From Daphnia carinata (taxonomy: Eukaryota; Arthropoda; Branchiopoda; Diplostraca; Daphniidae), in the NCBI RefSeq assembly GCF_022539665.2, contig NC_081337.1, positions 4,378,679 through 4,442,678 on the forward strand: DNA of 64,000 nucleotides. Reading direction: 5' to 3'. Shown one piece after another: positions 1 through 15,200 of the stretch. Every line of letters begins with the position of its first letter. Position 1 is the stretch's first letter. The translations under genes and the position numbers were made by a program. The notes under the pieces are model-generated. The model did not search any database. It saw only the letters and a list, made by a program, of their open reading frames with translations, and had not been told where the DNA came from.

Positions 1-228
1 ATTTAAAGCAAAAGCTGGAAGACACCAGAAGAGTTTGATTTTTCAAATGTTATCACGGTGTTCAAAGAAGAACGATAAACAAAAAACAACAACAGAAACA
101 CAAAGGGAAGGTCTGCGACTAGGACGTAGAACATCGTCATTTTCGGATGCGCTGGGAAGCTTGGCTTGCTTTATGTTTCAAGTCTTTTTTTTTTTTTTTT
201 GTACGCTTGCATTTGGTTTTGTTTTTGT

Positions 229-3200
229 TTACGGGTATAATACCTTCCCTAGTCTGGACTGAATGTCGTTGACGGGTTTGAACATCATCGACGATGAGGT
301 TTGGTGATCCTCGCTACCAGTGCTGCTTGTCATGGCATCCGACACCAAAGTGTCCGACATGTACAAGTTATACTGAAATTTGAAGAAAGAAAATCCCAAA
401 GTGGAAACTGTTTTTTTTTCTTTTAAATCTAAATTTTCATTCGTTCTTTTCGAAACGTGGAAGTTTTCGTTTCCGCCTATTTTTTTTCCACTCGTTCATT
501 TTTATGTTTTTGTCCCATTAGATGAACAGACTATTAACCAAACAGCAATTATGTCGAGGATTAGAACCCGTGGCATCGAACCGCGTCATTCAACAGATTT
601 TTGCTGAATAGAATTTTTTCGACAAAGTTAAATAAAAATCTAAAGTAGCTATGTGCGCTAGGATGGTATGTAAACAACTAATATGAAGTATAAAAGAAAG
701 ATTGGAAAAACAAGCAATAACCTTGTTGGCGCATTCGAAGCAAGTGCTGACCACTTTTGAGACGCAATTCATGCAGTTCTTGGTCTCTTGAATGACGGCG
801 TCGACTTTGGTGAACGTCGCTGCCTTGCCCACCGTTGGGTTTTTAACGGTGAATTGCAATTGCTGGACGTAGGTGGGAATTTGATCGACGTAGTCCAACA
901 ATTCTTTCTTCAACGTTCCAGCCGGCACCTGTCAAACAATATTGAAATACAAGCTATTTTTATTCGTGGTTTCTTTCTGCTTCACCAGCTTTCATTGCAA
1001 TTGTTTTTTTTAACTTATTCATGTTTTAAATGAAAAAAAAAAGATAAACGTATGTACCTGATAACAGAATTGCCTGACGACTTTGTACAGTCGATTGGCT
1101 TCTTCAGCGAAATATTCTGCTTGAGTGAAGAGGTCCTGTGTTGTTTTAAGCGTGCCCTCGCCACGTGTGAACTGGTACATGCTAAAGGCCATTGAAGACA
1201 TGTTCTTCGCTCTTTTCACGATGTCATTGTTCTCGTCGAGGCCGCCATTAGTGGGACTTACTGGCACGCCCGGTCCACTGCTGCTGACCGCTTCGTTGCC
1301 AACGCCACCAACCATCCCTTGATTGGCCACCCCAACAGCTGATTCCCTATCAATCCCTCTTGCAGACGCAAGTTGTTGTTGAGCGGCATTCTGAGCCTCC
1401 GTCCATCTGTCCGTTTCAGCGTCCATCTCGCTCGTGATGAGCTTCATCTCCAGACCAGCTTTGGCTATTTTCGCTTGCTCCTGTTTTTTTCAACATTTAT
1501 TGTTATAGTAAAACAATGATTTTATGATTCAAAACAATGATTCAACGGGCTTACCTCAGAGTCGAGTTTGCCCGGCTTCAGTGGTTTACTAGTGGTCCCA
1601 TGTTTCTATGCAATAAAGGTTAAAAAAAAGAAATACAATAACTGTACTATACTGGGATATTATTGCATTTGCAAGCGGTGCCTTTATGACAGGCTCAATA
1701 TAAATGTTATACGAAAATGAAATGATGGAATTCCAAAACATATAAAATATCCTCACGCCCGGTCGCGGAAGGGACATGTAGACGTGCTTCTCTGCCGCGC
1801 GTCCTTGCAGCAGCTCCGATACTTCTTTGGCCAGATTGGTGACGTCATTGAGCAGCGCCTGCCAGCAATCGGAGAAGACTGCGCAGGGGCACGTTAAAAT
1901 GAAACCATAGCAAAACATTGCACCGAGCGTGTTGAGCCACAGCAGTAGAGTGGTAATCATGTAAAAAAACAAATAGAATGGTGAAGTGTTAATTAGAATA
2001 AATAATTACCTATTACTCAGGTGACTTTAAGGATGACATTTTAGACACAGTGAAACAGCAGAACTCTATTTTTACAATAGGGCTTTTAAGCTGCTCAAAT
2101 AGCTTGAAGCATGTCTATATAATCTAACGAAGATTTCATATAAGCCCACGTTATACGCAAATTGCGCATCAAAATGTTGATACTTGAATTTCACCGCGTT
2201 TTGTTGCATAAAATATTTAAATAACTTAAAATCAATAATAAGCAATGGATCCGAAACTACTGTAATTACCCAAGTCTCAAATTCATGCCACGTAAAACCT
2301 ATAGTTTAGAAATATTATGAATGCATGGGAACCTATCAATTTTACGACAAGCTCGCCCCATTTTAGTATAAGGGAACGCCGTCAACCATATATACAGTAC
2401 CTTGGAAATTTTCTTTTGCGATTTTGGAATTTGGATAAAGCGAGAGGGTGTGGGTAGCTGTGAGCATTTGGGGTCCGTAGATGCGAACGGTGATCTCGGC
2501 GTATTTGGCTTGAACTTGGAGGGCTTCGGTGGGCGCCACGTGACGCAGGAGCTTACACACTTCTTGCAGATGATCGACGTGCTCTTGGAAGCGTTCACCG
2601 CATTCATCGAACCTGTCACCATCAAGTGAAATGGCGGCTGCCCGAAGATGGCCTATCAAATCGGCATCCTCCCTCGACGAGGCCAATAGATCTGCTGCCT
2701 GCTCTAAGGCCGTTTGTTCAAGTTGAAGTCGTAATTCCTGAGTGCACTGCAACAGCGTTCTGATAGCCGTCTCTAGTTCCTCAGTTGGCGAATGCCTTTC
2801 TCTTTGTTCCTAATGAAAAAAAATGTCCGCTTTAGTTCTATCATTTCTCAGTATAGACTTGCATTTCCTATTCCAGCTAAATTACACAATTCAGTTGCAA
2901 ATTCAAATGAAATATCTGCATTTCAAAAAATGAAACGCAAACTGGGAATATAGTTTTCGGACAACTCTATGCGTCACTGTGTCATACAAGTTTTATACTA
3001 TGAATGCGCATCTAACGAGAATGTTTGTTTTGTTTTTTTGTTTAAAAAAGTTTATACATACTAAATTTATTCCGGCTCGAATGACGTGAGATAGCCCCGA
3101 CCTAACCCGGTCCCACAGGAGAAGTATGTTTTCACGGTGTTCGTGTGATGTGTAGGCCGAATCGGTGAAATCTTGCGTTCGCTCGATGGCTGCGTTCAGG

Positions 3201-6200
3201 GCCAAAGTCAAGCGTTCGCGACAAGCCGTTGGAGCCAATGTAAGCCGTGTCATCTCCACGGAGTCGTCAAGTTGCTGTATGGCTCCACACGCCGTTAACA
3301 AGACGTCCCAATCCTCCTTTGCGTTCATGCATAGAATGGAACATTTGTTTTGTAATAAAAGGGTAAGGGAATTACATCAACTGCGAAACGCACGAAATTG
3401 GGTAGCTAAAGTTAAATAGCATAAAGTTTACTTTTCTAACACGTAGCGAAGATGGAAAAACGATTTGTGAAAGTTTGCTCTAAATTTTGTTGCAACAGCA
3501 CAAACAAGATGAGCGTTGCTTGCCTCTTATCGTGCTTCGTTTTATTGGGAAATATATTCTATAGGGCGTCACGTATACATTTCATTTGCTTAAGGCATTA
3601 ACCTACCTCTTTGGGTTGGTTGGGCGCTGGTGAAGAATTAGAGCCGTTTCCAGTGGTGCGTACGTCGTTGCTCGCATGGTCATTGCTGGTTTGTAAAAGA
3701 CCATCTTTGACAACGTAATGAACGAGATCAATGGCGCGTCTCATGTGGCAGAAGACAGTGTCCCGGTTTTCTCGAGACGATGTACATTCTGGATGTCGCA
3801 AACACGTCTAGAGCAAGTCACATTTTTTTTTAAATTTTAGATAAAGTTTGCGAGATAAACAGATAAAACGAAACACTATGGAAAACACAACTCATCACTT
3901 CAAGGCACTTGTATGGCTGAAACAACATCCTCAACTGAAGTTGTCGTTTAAAAATGTAAATGTTCATTTTTGATGGATAATGAACGAAATGCCTCCTTAT
4001 TAGCAGTAAATTTCTACGATGAATCAATTTTTTGTTATTTATTTTTTTTACTTGCGTTGCAAACACCGCAAGTCATCCCTATTTTACGCTTAACGAAATT
4101 TGAAGTGAAACCTTCAGCCAAACAATTGTTCTTTTGTTAATACGTGTATACTCAATTTTAAGCAATCTTCTGAGATGTACCGTATTAGGCTTTAGACGGA
4201 CTGTAGAAATGTTAAAATACTACCCAATAGGTTTTAAAACGGTTCACATAGCTTACGCAGAACAAGAATTTTGTAGATAAACTAGATATCAGGAAGTAGT
4301 ACCTTTGAGGCAGTGAGAAGCATGAGTGTGGATCGTTCGAGGATGGTGCGAGCGGCGCTCATTTGGGCTCGCCGTCTCTCGTCTTTCAGATCGTTTTGAC
4401 GGTCGCCCGTCACGTGAGCAAAGTCGACCATCTCGCTGCCGAACTGGCTGAAGGCTTTGACAAACTCGGTGAAGTTGTTGACTCCCTCTAGACGCGTCAG
4501 CGTGTTCGACACCTGAAAAGACACGGAGAGAACAAAATAACAATTGTAAAGCAAAAGAAGCCGTGTCCTATCAGACACTACTATAAGTTATAAACACATT
4601 TTTGAATACCAAAACCACTAATTCTCTGTCACCTAATCGCACTTTCGATTCGTCAGAGACTTAATATAATATCAATTTCTTATTGTGCATTGTTCTTAAC
4701 TCGCGTTGTACAAGAAACCCGTGAAAGATAGCCGCCAAACTTGGCTTTTAAAATATCATTTTTTAACCTATATAAGCAAGCTCTTCTTCGGCAGGTAATC
4801 GTGAGGGTGAATATTCACATACTCTTTCGTTTCAGAAGCCAATTTAATCAACTTACTTTATCTTTAGCTTGCAGTAGTTGTTTGACGACAATAGTGTCAG
4901 CCAGCAGGAGAACTTGGGTGACGGCCGCCAGTAGACATCGGGCTGCTCGTACCATAGAACCTTTGTCTGCAATTGCAGAGCTTCCAACAATAGAACCGCT
5001 TCCACCTGATGGACTTGTTTCTCCGTCCGTGCAGCACGATTGCGCTTCGTCGTATTGCAGTTCGCAAAGCTTTTCAATGGCTATACCTAGAATTTTACAT
5101 AGCAATGTAAAACAAAATGCTCCTTTCAATGTAAGTTACTGTTATTTAATACGATATCGGTACACGAGGCAACTAACAATCCTGACCATTGGGATTGAAA
5201 GCCTAGCAAGTGCTGGTAGACTTATAGTCACTCACAAGTAGAACTAAAAAAACGCCTCCGTCCCCTTGTTTATTGCTTTTCTAACGTTGGCAATTTCCTC
5301 TTCGGCTAAACGGTTTGTCTGATTAAGAGGGAAATTTTGAGAGTCGCAGCTCAAACTAGATTTATTGATGATGTTCTAGTTAGAAAGGCAATCCGTAACA
5401 TTCACGTTCGCAAATCACCAGTTTCAATGTTCCTTTACTTTTTCCTGCATTAAATAGAGCTCTTTTTCAAATAAAAAAAAAATATGTATACAGTATATAA
5501 CAATAAATAAATGCTTTGGCCTCCCTGAGAAAGATTAAATTTAATAGAAAACGAGACCGCGATATTGAAATTGCTTGACCATAATTTTAAAAAATGCTAT
5601 ATACTTCAAAGCGAATATGTTACTAGCAACCACAGCACCACGCAGTGCTTAAAAACAATAAGGAAGACGGCGGACTTGTCTTGCTCCTATATGAAAAAGC
5701 TTTTTTAAAATAACGAAACGACAGGCATTTCCAATTAATTGCTTGTTTTATGGGAATTCAATTTTAAATGTATTTGCATACAAGTCGAAGGATTTTTTGT
5801 GGAGATTTATTTTACTTCGACGCTATACAACCAATATATAACCCAGCGCACTTTAGAAGACTAAGGGCTTGGCTGGATTTATGAAACCTTTAGATGGTTT
5901 TGTTTTAGCTAAAAAAATAGGGGGTTTCGTTTTTCCATGTTAGACTTGGTCTACTTAGATTTTAAAAATAAGCAAACCAACGCACAATGTGGAAGTTAAA
6001 TATGGAGATAGTAAGCTAATTTATAGTCGTAATAGTTATAGAATGTACCTAGGCCAGTCTAACAAATAGGTATTAGGGGCTTACAATGTTGCATTGAATA
6101 TCTCAAGATACTTCGATATTTTAGTTTGCCACTTGTACCTGAAATATTCTATACCAGATACGTCAAAATCATTTTTAGAATTTAAAACCAAATGTTCTCA

Positions 6201-9200
6201 AACCTGCCAACTCCCCCCCCCCCCCAAAAGTTTTAATAATTCAACGTATAGTATCGTAATTGAAATATAATGTTATCAAGAGTATAATATAAGGTCAAGA
6301 ATAAGGCTGATGGGGTCGCTGCTGTGTGTTGGTGCATAGCTGGCTCCGTGAAATCCGTCTAAGCCCTGTTCGTTAATTATAAATATCTGATGTGTCAGGT
6401 GGAAGAGTTGTTAATGATATTCTGAAGGTCTCGCCATAAAAAAGTGGTGTTCTACTGGTTTAGAAAATAGCTTTGACATATTTTCATAAATAGGGAGGAA
6501 GCCTTAAACTGTTTAGAATCCTTATTGTGCGTGATTCGTGCGCCAAAAACAGTGTACGGTTGTTGCTATAATCAATAGCGGTTTTTTACAGTGCCAATAA
6601 CTCTCGGTTTCATTTACAATTTCTTATAATCGCGCATAACACATGATTTTAACTGGTGTTTAAAAATCACACTTCAAGGAGGTCTACCTTGTTATCTTCT
6701 TCCCATATTTTTGTTCAATTATTTTTCGTTTGAGCGCATTACTGTTCAATTGGGGCAAAGGAAACGGATTTGGTCATACCTGCTTGGCGGGCTTCCCTGC
6801 AGGCTTCATACATATCCAGCTTGATTTCACTGTTGTCATCTGCAATGGTTTCACCAACCAATACAAATCGTTCGACAGCAGCCTGGACAGCCCGACCAAC
6901 ACGGCCTAATGCTCGGCGGGAGCGCTCAGCTTTCAAAGGTCGATCGGGAGCCGACACCAGCGTCGTAATCTAACGAAAAACACATGCACATAGAAATAGA
7001 AACAGTTATTTCAATCAATTGTTTTCAGTTCCAACACCCGATCTTATGCATCACAGTCAATTTTCAAAATTGGGCTGCCGGTGTGATGTGTAGCAAATTA
7101 AATTCAATGCATTATTAAATTGAATATTCACTAACCAACCAACGGTTAGATTATTTTTTTTTTTTTTGCATAAAACAGAACGTTAAACAATTTTTACTAA
7201 TTTTCCCTGAATAATCGTATTGAATGAAAATTCATTATTTTTGATTTTATGCGGTGTCTGTGATGGCGAATAAGATATAGCCAAACACCCACTGCTATAC
7301 TGTGGCCCAAGTGTTTCGAATCATAATGAGTCTGCATCCTTTACACGCTACATTTCCATCTGTTCCTTTCAGACTGTGAGATTGCTACGCAAAGAGGAAG
7401 AAGGCCACGAGGCGAAGGAATTTAAAAAATAAATAATAACGTCTGGATTAGACACGGATCGCTTACTGCTTCCAAAGTTCAATTCCAATTCAGCTTTTAC
7501 AGGCTGTTGGAGTATTTTTACTTCCCATAATAACTTTAGTTCTACTACCTAGGGACACTGGTTTTGTAATCTATACAGCAAAGTACATGGTGTACATTCA
7601 CTCTCAACGAATGACATATCATTTTAAGATGTTTAATTAAGTCTCTAGAGCCATATGTCAACGGCCGCCTATAATTGCAAACACCTTGCTGGATGCGTTG
7701 AATGGGTTTTTCGCACACGGTCGCAGTTTATTCATTCCCCCGTCATTTTATTTCTATGTATACTATTTTGCTTCTGAAATACATTGCTTTTGTTTGATCA
7801 AAATTTGTTTTGTTTTTTTAGAATCGGGGATTTGCAAATCATTGTTCCACGAAGGCCCATACATCATTCTTTACTGGTATCGGTACTTCAGGTCTTTTGT
7901 GCACCCCATGAAGACTAACGTGTTCATGTAAAATACTGGCATGTTGTGGACCATAGACGATGTCGAAAAAGATTACCTGCTATAAATATAGTATACGGGG
8001 GAAGGCGGCGCGCTGGTTCTTTATGTTGCGATTGAACCCCAGGACCCCCATTTACATTTGCCAGTGGCGCACAAGAAGCCAAGGTTCTGTAGATGACAAT
8101 CCCCCTGTTCCAAATGGTATTTGTTTCCGGGATCGTACGATAAATCTAACTATTGCACCGGATTTAACGCAATCGTGCCTGTATTCTACTGCTTTGTTCT
8201 ACTATTTTCAAACTGAAATCTGTACAGACTCGGTTTTTATTTTGTGCTTCTGGGATTGATAACAGCTCGCAGGTTTGGAAAAAAAACAACAAAAAACCTT
8301 GATAGGTGTACATAGTTCCGTAGCAAAGCACTAAATTGAAAATTAAACGAGGAATAATTGGCCCAGCAGAATTTATTTTTATTTTTCCTTTTCTAAGTGA
8401 ATTTTAGCTTTTTAATCATTCTTAATCGTTTTCCTGTGATTGATTGTTTTAGGCACGTTAATTTTTATCAATTACGACCTATTCTGGAATTCTTCAAGGC
8501 CTTTTTGGGTGGGAAAATACCGAAGTCGGTATGGAGTGGAGGCTATGTCTCTCAAACATTATGTAGCCTAGCCCATCACATTCTGGAATTCCATTAATCT
8601 TTGTTTGTTTTTTTTTGTTTTTTTTAACTGAACATTGGCTTTATTCCCATCGCAAAAACCGTACCAGCTTTTCAGAGTGATAGCCCACCATGGCGATCCT
8701 GGCGTTTTTTGAGGAATTTTATCGTGCATTTTTTTATGGGTGCATACCAGGAATTTTTTTAGATACAAAAGCCACTAATGTTACTATTAAAAAGTGTGGA
8801 TGTGACTGGGCGTGCAATAAAACTTTTTAAGGTTTATTTGTTTCGCTATTCACCTTGTACCAGATGTAAAACCTATTGACAGTCAATTCTTTGTTGCAAC
8901 GCTTGGTAAAGTATACCAAGTACTACAACTTCGACAGCAGTAGTTAACACCATTCATGAGCTATTATTGCGGTCGTTAAATTAACTAAACAAAAAAATTT
9001 TTTAACATCTAAAAGTAAAATTCTCCCTGTGAAACTTGCCTTACGCTAACAAATCGCTTGTGTGGACGCACAAACTTTCTAGCGACTTCTAACGTTGAAG
9101 GAATTCCAAAATTTCAAAAAATATGCAAATCATTCCAGACTGCATAGCAGTTAACACAAATACCAGGAGATTTGAACATTGGAAAAAAAAAAAAATTCAG

Positions 9201-12200
9201 AACATGCCTTCGTCTATCTTACAATAGACAGTCGCTGTATAAGACCTATGCGCTGAGCTAACGATAAAAACGGAACATTGATAATATTTTTTTTTCCTAT
9301 TTCCTGCTGAAAGGTTCGTTTCACATTAATCGATCAAGCGGTTGCGTTAGAAACAACGAAAACAAAAGAAAAAATAAACCAATGACTCTAGCAATTTTCT
9401 ATCTTGCTTTTTTGATTGCGCAACAGCGATCCTCACTTAACCTTGAGACACTTCTCTAGGACAAATATACGGAAATAATTCAGGCATTTGGATCATACCT
9501 GAGAACAATTATAATTAATCCAAGAATTTTTCTTACGTTATCAACAATTCTTGGCCCAAACAGCACGAAAAAACAACATAAGGTTAGCTCGTCAATGCGG
9601 TGTGACAGCCACAATCGACCCGGTTACAAATTCCGCCGCACTCAATTAAACGTTATTTAAATATAAAGGAACTGATTATTAGTGACACTGATCATCTGTG
9701 TTGTATTTCCTTACGTTATTTTTAATTATTTCTCCTATTTTTCCCTCCTAATATAAAAACAAATTATTTGAATTCCGTTGAGTTGGGAATGAGTGTTGAC
9801 CATTTTTGACACTCTTCATTAAAAAACAGAACCGCAACAAATCTCAGCGCTCGTTAATTCTATTTTTATCACGCTTCTGTTTTCGCTATGTATATTGGAA
9901 TTAATTTCTAGCTATCTAGCTATCCATGTGGACTAATGTTCGGCGCAACTGAATGGCTGTAAGGAAACAACGGGGCGTACAACTGCAACCTCCCGTTCGT
10001 AAATAGTACTTAGCGTACGAATTGTATACTAACGAATGGTCTTTAGGGGAGCACATATATAAGGACAGTGGCATTACATCGATAACGCTCAATTTAGTCA
10101 CTTAGCATTGGGCTTTGTTTCGAGTCACCAGGGAGACACTACAGCAACGACGGGGCATCGTATTTAAGAGAAATCCTTTGCAACTATTTTCGATCAGATT
10201 GTTACATCAATATAGATCCTCTCTCGAAAAAAAAAACGGCCGATTGATTTGGTGATTGGTTATTTTGTCAGCTCTTGCAGCAGTAGATCCCAGTAAATCA
10301 AATGTAACTAGTTCTGGTATAGATACATAGTAATACCGGCATATATACGTTGAATGCTATAAACGCAAGTCTCCGCTGAGATTTTGATATCATTCTCTTG
10401 ATATAAGCAGAAGCTATAGAGTAGCTCTATACGCTAGACCATTTAGCAAGCCAGACCACATCGCTACTAGTTGTTTTGCGGGTCACGGTGGGCATGGATC
10501 CGGTCGCCGGGTTAATCTGACTTTCGAGAGCTTTATGAAGAGGCTGTATCTGAGAATGTCAACGGCGTGAGGCTCACGCTCCTGTCTCCTCGCCTCATTT
10601 TCTCTCATTCTCTCTTATTCTCTCTCTCTCTCGCTATCTTTCTCTCTTGTGTCTGTCCTCTTTTCGGTAGGTTTGCGAAATCAATAGTCCAACTTATTGA
10701 TTAATAGGGAAGAAAGGAGAAGGAGTGAGAATGAGAGATAGAAAGAGAAAGAGAGAAAGGGAGACAAACTGGCTAGCAGTAAATATGATTGAAAAAGCAA
10801 TATGAAAAAAAAAAGAGAAAGAAACGTCCGAACGAGGATGAAAAGGCAAACGAGCTGGTTACACGAAACGAAGATTAATGAACAAATATTATACGTTTAC
10901 CGCACGTTAAGTTACATTCCCATAGAGGCAACGAAAGCTGTACAGATATATACCCAGTATGCCCCTTTGTATAGTTGCCGGCCACTTTTTGAGATGATTG
11001 TCTGCTATGATGCACCATCACCAAGTTAATGTGCTAAAGCAAACATGCTCCCAAAACAAGAGGGAAAGCAAGTCAAGTCCATAAAGACAATGAAGAGGTA
11101 TACATCGGTGGGTGGAGATACAGTCACTTGAATAGAAAGGCAAAGAATACATATTTCGGTCCGATACACCAAGACATGAGGGTGCGGGTACTGAATATCT
11201 AATCAACACTTGATATTGTGGTGAGTCAAAATCAGCTTTTTTACACGAGTGATTGGTTTTTTAAAGAGCCTCCTTTTGTTTGAGTTCTTATATATTTAGA
11301 CCTACGTTTCTACATGACAATCTTTATAAAAAGATTGTCTTATTTGCGTTGAAGCTAAGTCACCCTGGTAAATGGCAAGCAGTCCTCATCAACTGGTCCA
11401 TTTGCCTAAAGCCTGCAAGAAAAACTAGCCTATTACAGTGCTGCTTCAAGGGTGCTTGAGGACAACGAATAAAGTGTACACGCAAAGTTTCTGGTTCTAC
11501 CCAAATGCACTGCAAAATAATTAGGCAATCGCCACGTTTCTACTCGGGATTCATCCGTTTGTAATTTAGCTTACTAGCGAACCATTTGCGGCTTTTCCCT
11601 GAAGAGATGAGAAACGCCCTTGTTATAGAGAAAAACGGATCGGCTCGTCGATCTTTCCCGTCTGTTAAGACAAACCTTGATAAGCTATATATATTGCAAT
11701 GGTGACAGTAAACACGAAAATTAATGAATCCATAGAGTGCTTAGAGGTGCCGTAATTCAATGTTTGCTTTGCGTTTGCCATGGCCGAGAAGGCTACTGTT
11801 TTCTTTCCATATCTATTATGTAAAATATAGCTATGCCGTACGAAAATGTAGGTTAAAATTGTGCGATTTCCATGTTGACGGATGTGTCACTTGCAATCGC
11901 GATCTTGCTCAAGTCAGCAAAAAAAAAAAAAAAAGAAGAAAAAATCAACGGGGAATGTTCAAATTCTGTTCTTCAGATGAATCGCAAATCTAGCGATTCG
12001 ATGGAAGTTGGTTGCTGTTGGCACGTGGACCCCAAATCAAAATATCTCCTGGGCAAACGAAATAGAAGGAATTTTTAGAGCTACGCCAGACTCACCGCTC
12101 TGCTGTGTTCTGCTGACGACATCGTTGGGGCACGGAGCAACACTTTGTCGTCTGGGGGTTCAATCAGTAATTTTCTCACGTCCGCTGCGTGATGTTGCCC

Positions 12201-15200
12201 CTCAATAAACACGGAGTTTGCTGATCTGCTTTCTCCGTTCTTTTTCTATATCCTCCGATGTTTTGTTTCTTTTTTCTTTTCCTTCCTTTCTCTCTCGAAC
12301 CGTCGGCACGTAAAGAAATCTTGGTAATAGACGAACGAGAATGGCGGAGCGAAAGAGCAACGCCAAGCACTGTGTACTTGGAACGAAGCAAAAACAGGCG
12401 ATAGTCAAACGAGAGGAAAAGAATCGCCGACGGTACTCAGCTCACGTGCTAATATATTTAATACACAACGGAATGGAGAAACAGTCTCTGGGGCTACAGG
12501 GAACTCCTCGGACCAGAATACTTGTGAGCATATACAAGTTGGTTCGTGTGTGCGATTGCCACAAGCCTGGTGATGTCAAATACGGCGAACGACACGACTT
12601 TTTGTGTGTGAAAAAAAAATCAACACTCGAAACGCCACTGAAGGAGAGTACGAGATTAGAATATATTTTCTTCGGAAGAAAATCCAAATAGGAGAATAAT
12701 CTTTTTTTTTTTTTTCAATTACGATCCACTTCTGGTTCCACTACTGATCAGGCTGATCTAGGGACGCTTTATTTTTGCTTCTATTATTTATTATTTTTAT
12801 TTTTTTTTTTTCACTGAACTGTTTTCTTGGTCGGAGCAGCTGAGTTTATTTTGTCGTTTTGTCGTCGTGTTATACGATGGTATAACATGTTTGCCGATGA
12901 CCTGAACGATGTTAACAGTTGAGCATCGCGCTGCCTACAAACTGCAACCTGATTGAACGAAAGTGAAGCCACAACTGGTGGTGCGTGTGCGCTGTAGACC
13001 CTTCCAATTCTTTTTTTCTAGCTCTCAGCTCAACCTCGCTGTGTTTCCCTGCTCACCACTAGAAACTAGCACAAGCACGGCTCTTACACCATCGTTACTT
13101 CCCTCCAATAAAATCCAACTCGTATTCTACCATTTCTCCTTCCCTACGCTGCTCGTCGACTCTTTCGTTCACGACCGTAAGCAGCAAGAAGATTCACAAG
13201 GAAGGCAGGAAGGATGGGGGGGGGGATAGGACAGGAGGAGCTATAGACGCATGGGTGGAGCGTTCCAATTGTATAGGTTCTACTTCAGGAAAAGGGGGCT
13301 CAGTCCCTGCCTTTAGATCAATAAAGCTGACCCGGTTGCTGCGCTCGCGCCCACTTCTTCTATGTGTATAGCTCTCGAACATGTCTGCTCACGTCGGCTT
13401 TTCCGTTCTACAATTTCTTTTACCCCCTGCCTCTCTGATTCTTCGTCGTCTTTGATGTCTCCCTTTTCTATATCTCTCATTCTTTCTTTGTTCACTTTTC
13501 CTTCTAAACTTCTCTCCCATTCTTCTCTTTTCTTCGGTATACATCTTCTCCGGTAGCAACTCGAGAAGTTTCAGACTTGCCTGCTGCTCCTGTATAGGCC
13601 TTGCAAACGTGTTTGTAAGCCTACCGAAGATGTTCGATGTCTGCCGTTCTCCGTATAGGCCTATAGACAGACAGACCCGCTAACTTAGATTTCATAAAAT
13701 TGCAGAAACTCTTGCGTCAAGCGGTAAGAAGAAATCACGACATTGGAAACCAAATGTACTTGCTAACGCTTGCACGCGTCTTGTTTTACAATAAAGAACA
13801 TCCGATTTTCGAATTTACTGTATACTATATACTGTACGTTCTCTATCGCACACATCACGCGGTATAAATGCGTATCTATGTGCGTGAATTCAACGGCTAC
13901 AAGTTGTTGTCCGGAACTTTTGTTACCGATACCCTACATCGCAGGGTTGAATCATCGACTTGCTGCAACTTGCGTGGATCGATTGGGTTATGATCAGCCG
14001 TATTAGTCACGTAACTTATACCTTACAGATGCCAAACTGGCAATTTTGGCGGTTGCCACACGATTCAACGATTGTTGGCACAAAATGGACTGTAATCTCC
14101 TTTGTTAAATGTTTTCTTTAAAAACATTCACCCATAATAAATGACAGAAGCGAAAAATAGTAATCGAAAAAAAATGGCAAGTCAACTGTATTGTAAATAC
14201 GGCGGGTTGTCTGTTTCAGCCACCAGCAGCGCTGGGTTCTTGGCGGAGGATCGATGAAATCGATGCTTTAGCAACTAGGAGCCCCGAGAAGCCGAGAGGG
14301 AAAAAAAAGCACAGAGAATAAAAAAGAAATATTTATATATAAATAAGAAAAGTAGCAACGTTCTGTCTTCTTTTTAAAAGCAACTGTCTGGGTTAGGTTT
14401 GTAAGATCTGTCTGAATATCAGCTTATATATATATATATACATAGTGCTACCAGAAAAGGTATAAAGCTTTTGTTAAATTATCTCCCACGCTTTTATTTT
14501 GGTTAATTAAGTACTTTCAATGACCATTGCATGACACCAAACAAAGATAAAGCGGAAAAATGAAAGCAATGGTAAATATCCTAATTTTGCCCTTTCAACA
14601 TGAATTGCTTAGCCCTATAAGTAACGAACGAAGTGCATTTAAAACTTGACCCTCAAATTTAAAAGATCCAATGAATCCGTTGAAATAAAGTTATTATACA
14701 CGTCAGTTCGTGGTTGAAACTAAGGAAACTTCAAAGTGGCAGGCTTCACTTAAAACTGATAGGAAAAAGTCATGTTCACGATCGACCCTTGGCCACAAGC
14801 TGGGGCCACCAATAGCCAAGCGCTCAATCACCCAAATAAACGTAATGGGTACATTTGATTCGATGACTCCCGACTTCAAGTTCCATAAGGTTTGTTGTCA
14901 TCCAATATACTATTGATGTGCGTAGTGATCGATCGCATTTCGTAGTGACCAAGTGGGTAAATAGTGAATGGGTCCATTAGACGTTACGAAGGTCCAAATG
15001 ATGCCTAACTGTGCCATCTCACACAATGCAACCATAAAAGCTATATATATAGAACAAAAAATGGCCAAATTGCAATGTGAAATTACGGGACTTCTTAGGA
15101 AGGTCGGAACACACAAATGTAAGGCCGTCTTACTTCTATGTACAAAAATGTAGTTTTGCAAAATGAAAGATAATTTGAAGGGAGCGAAATCATACGGTTA

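Noticed and set aside
12341-12691. 116-codon open frame on the plus strand in alpha-catulin intron 1
   Set aside because: Basic, low-information composition, no family resemblance, no splice or start context; probably chance.
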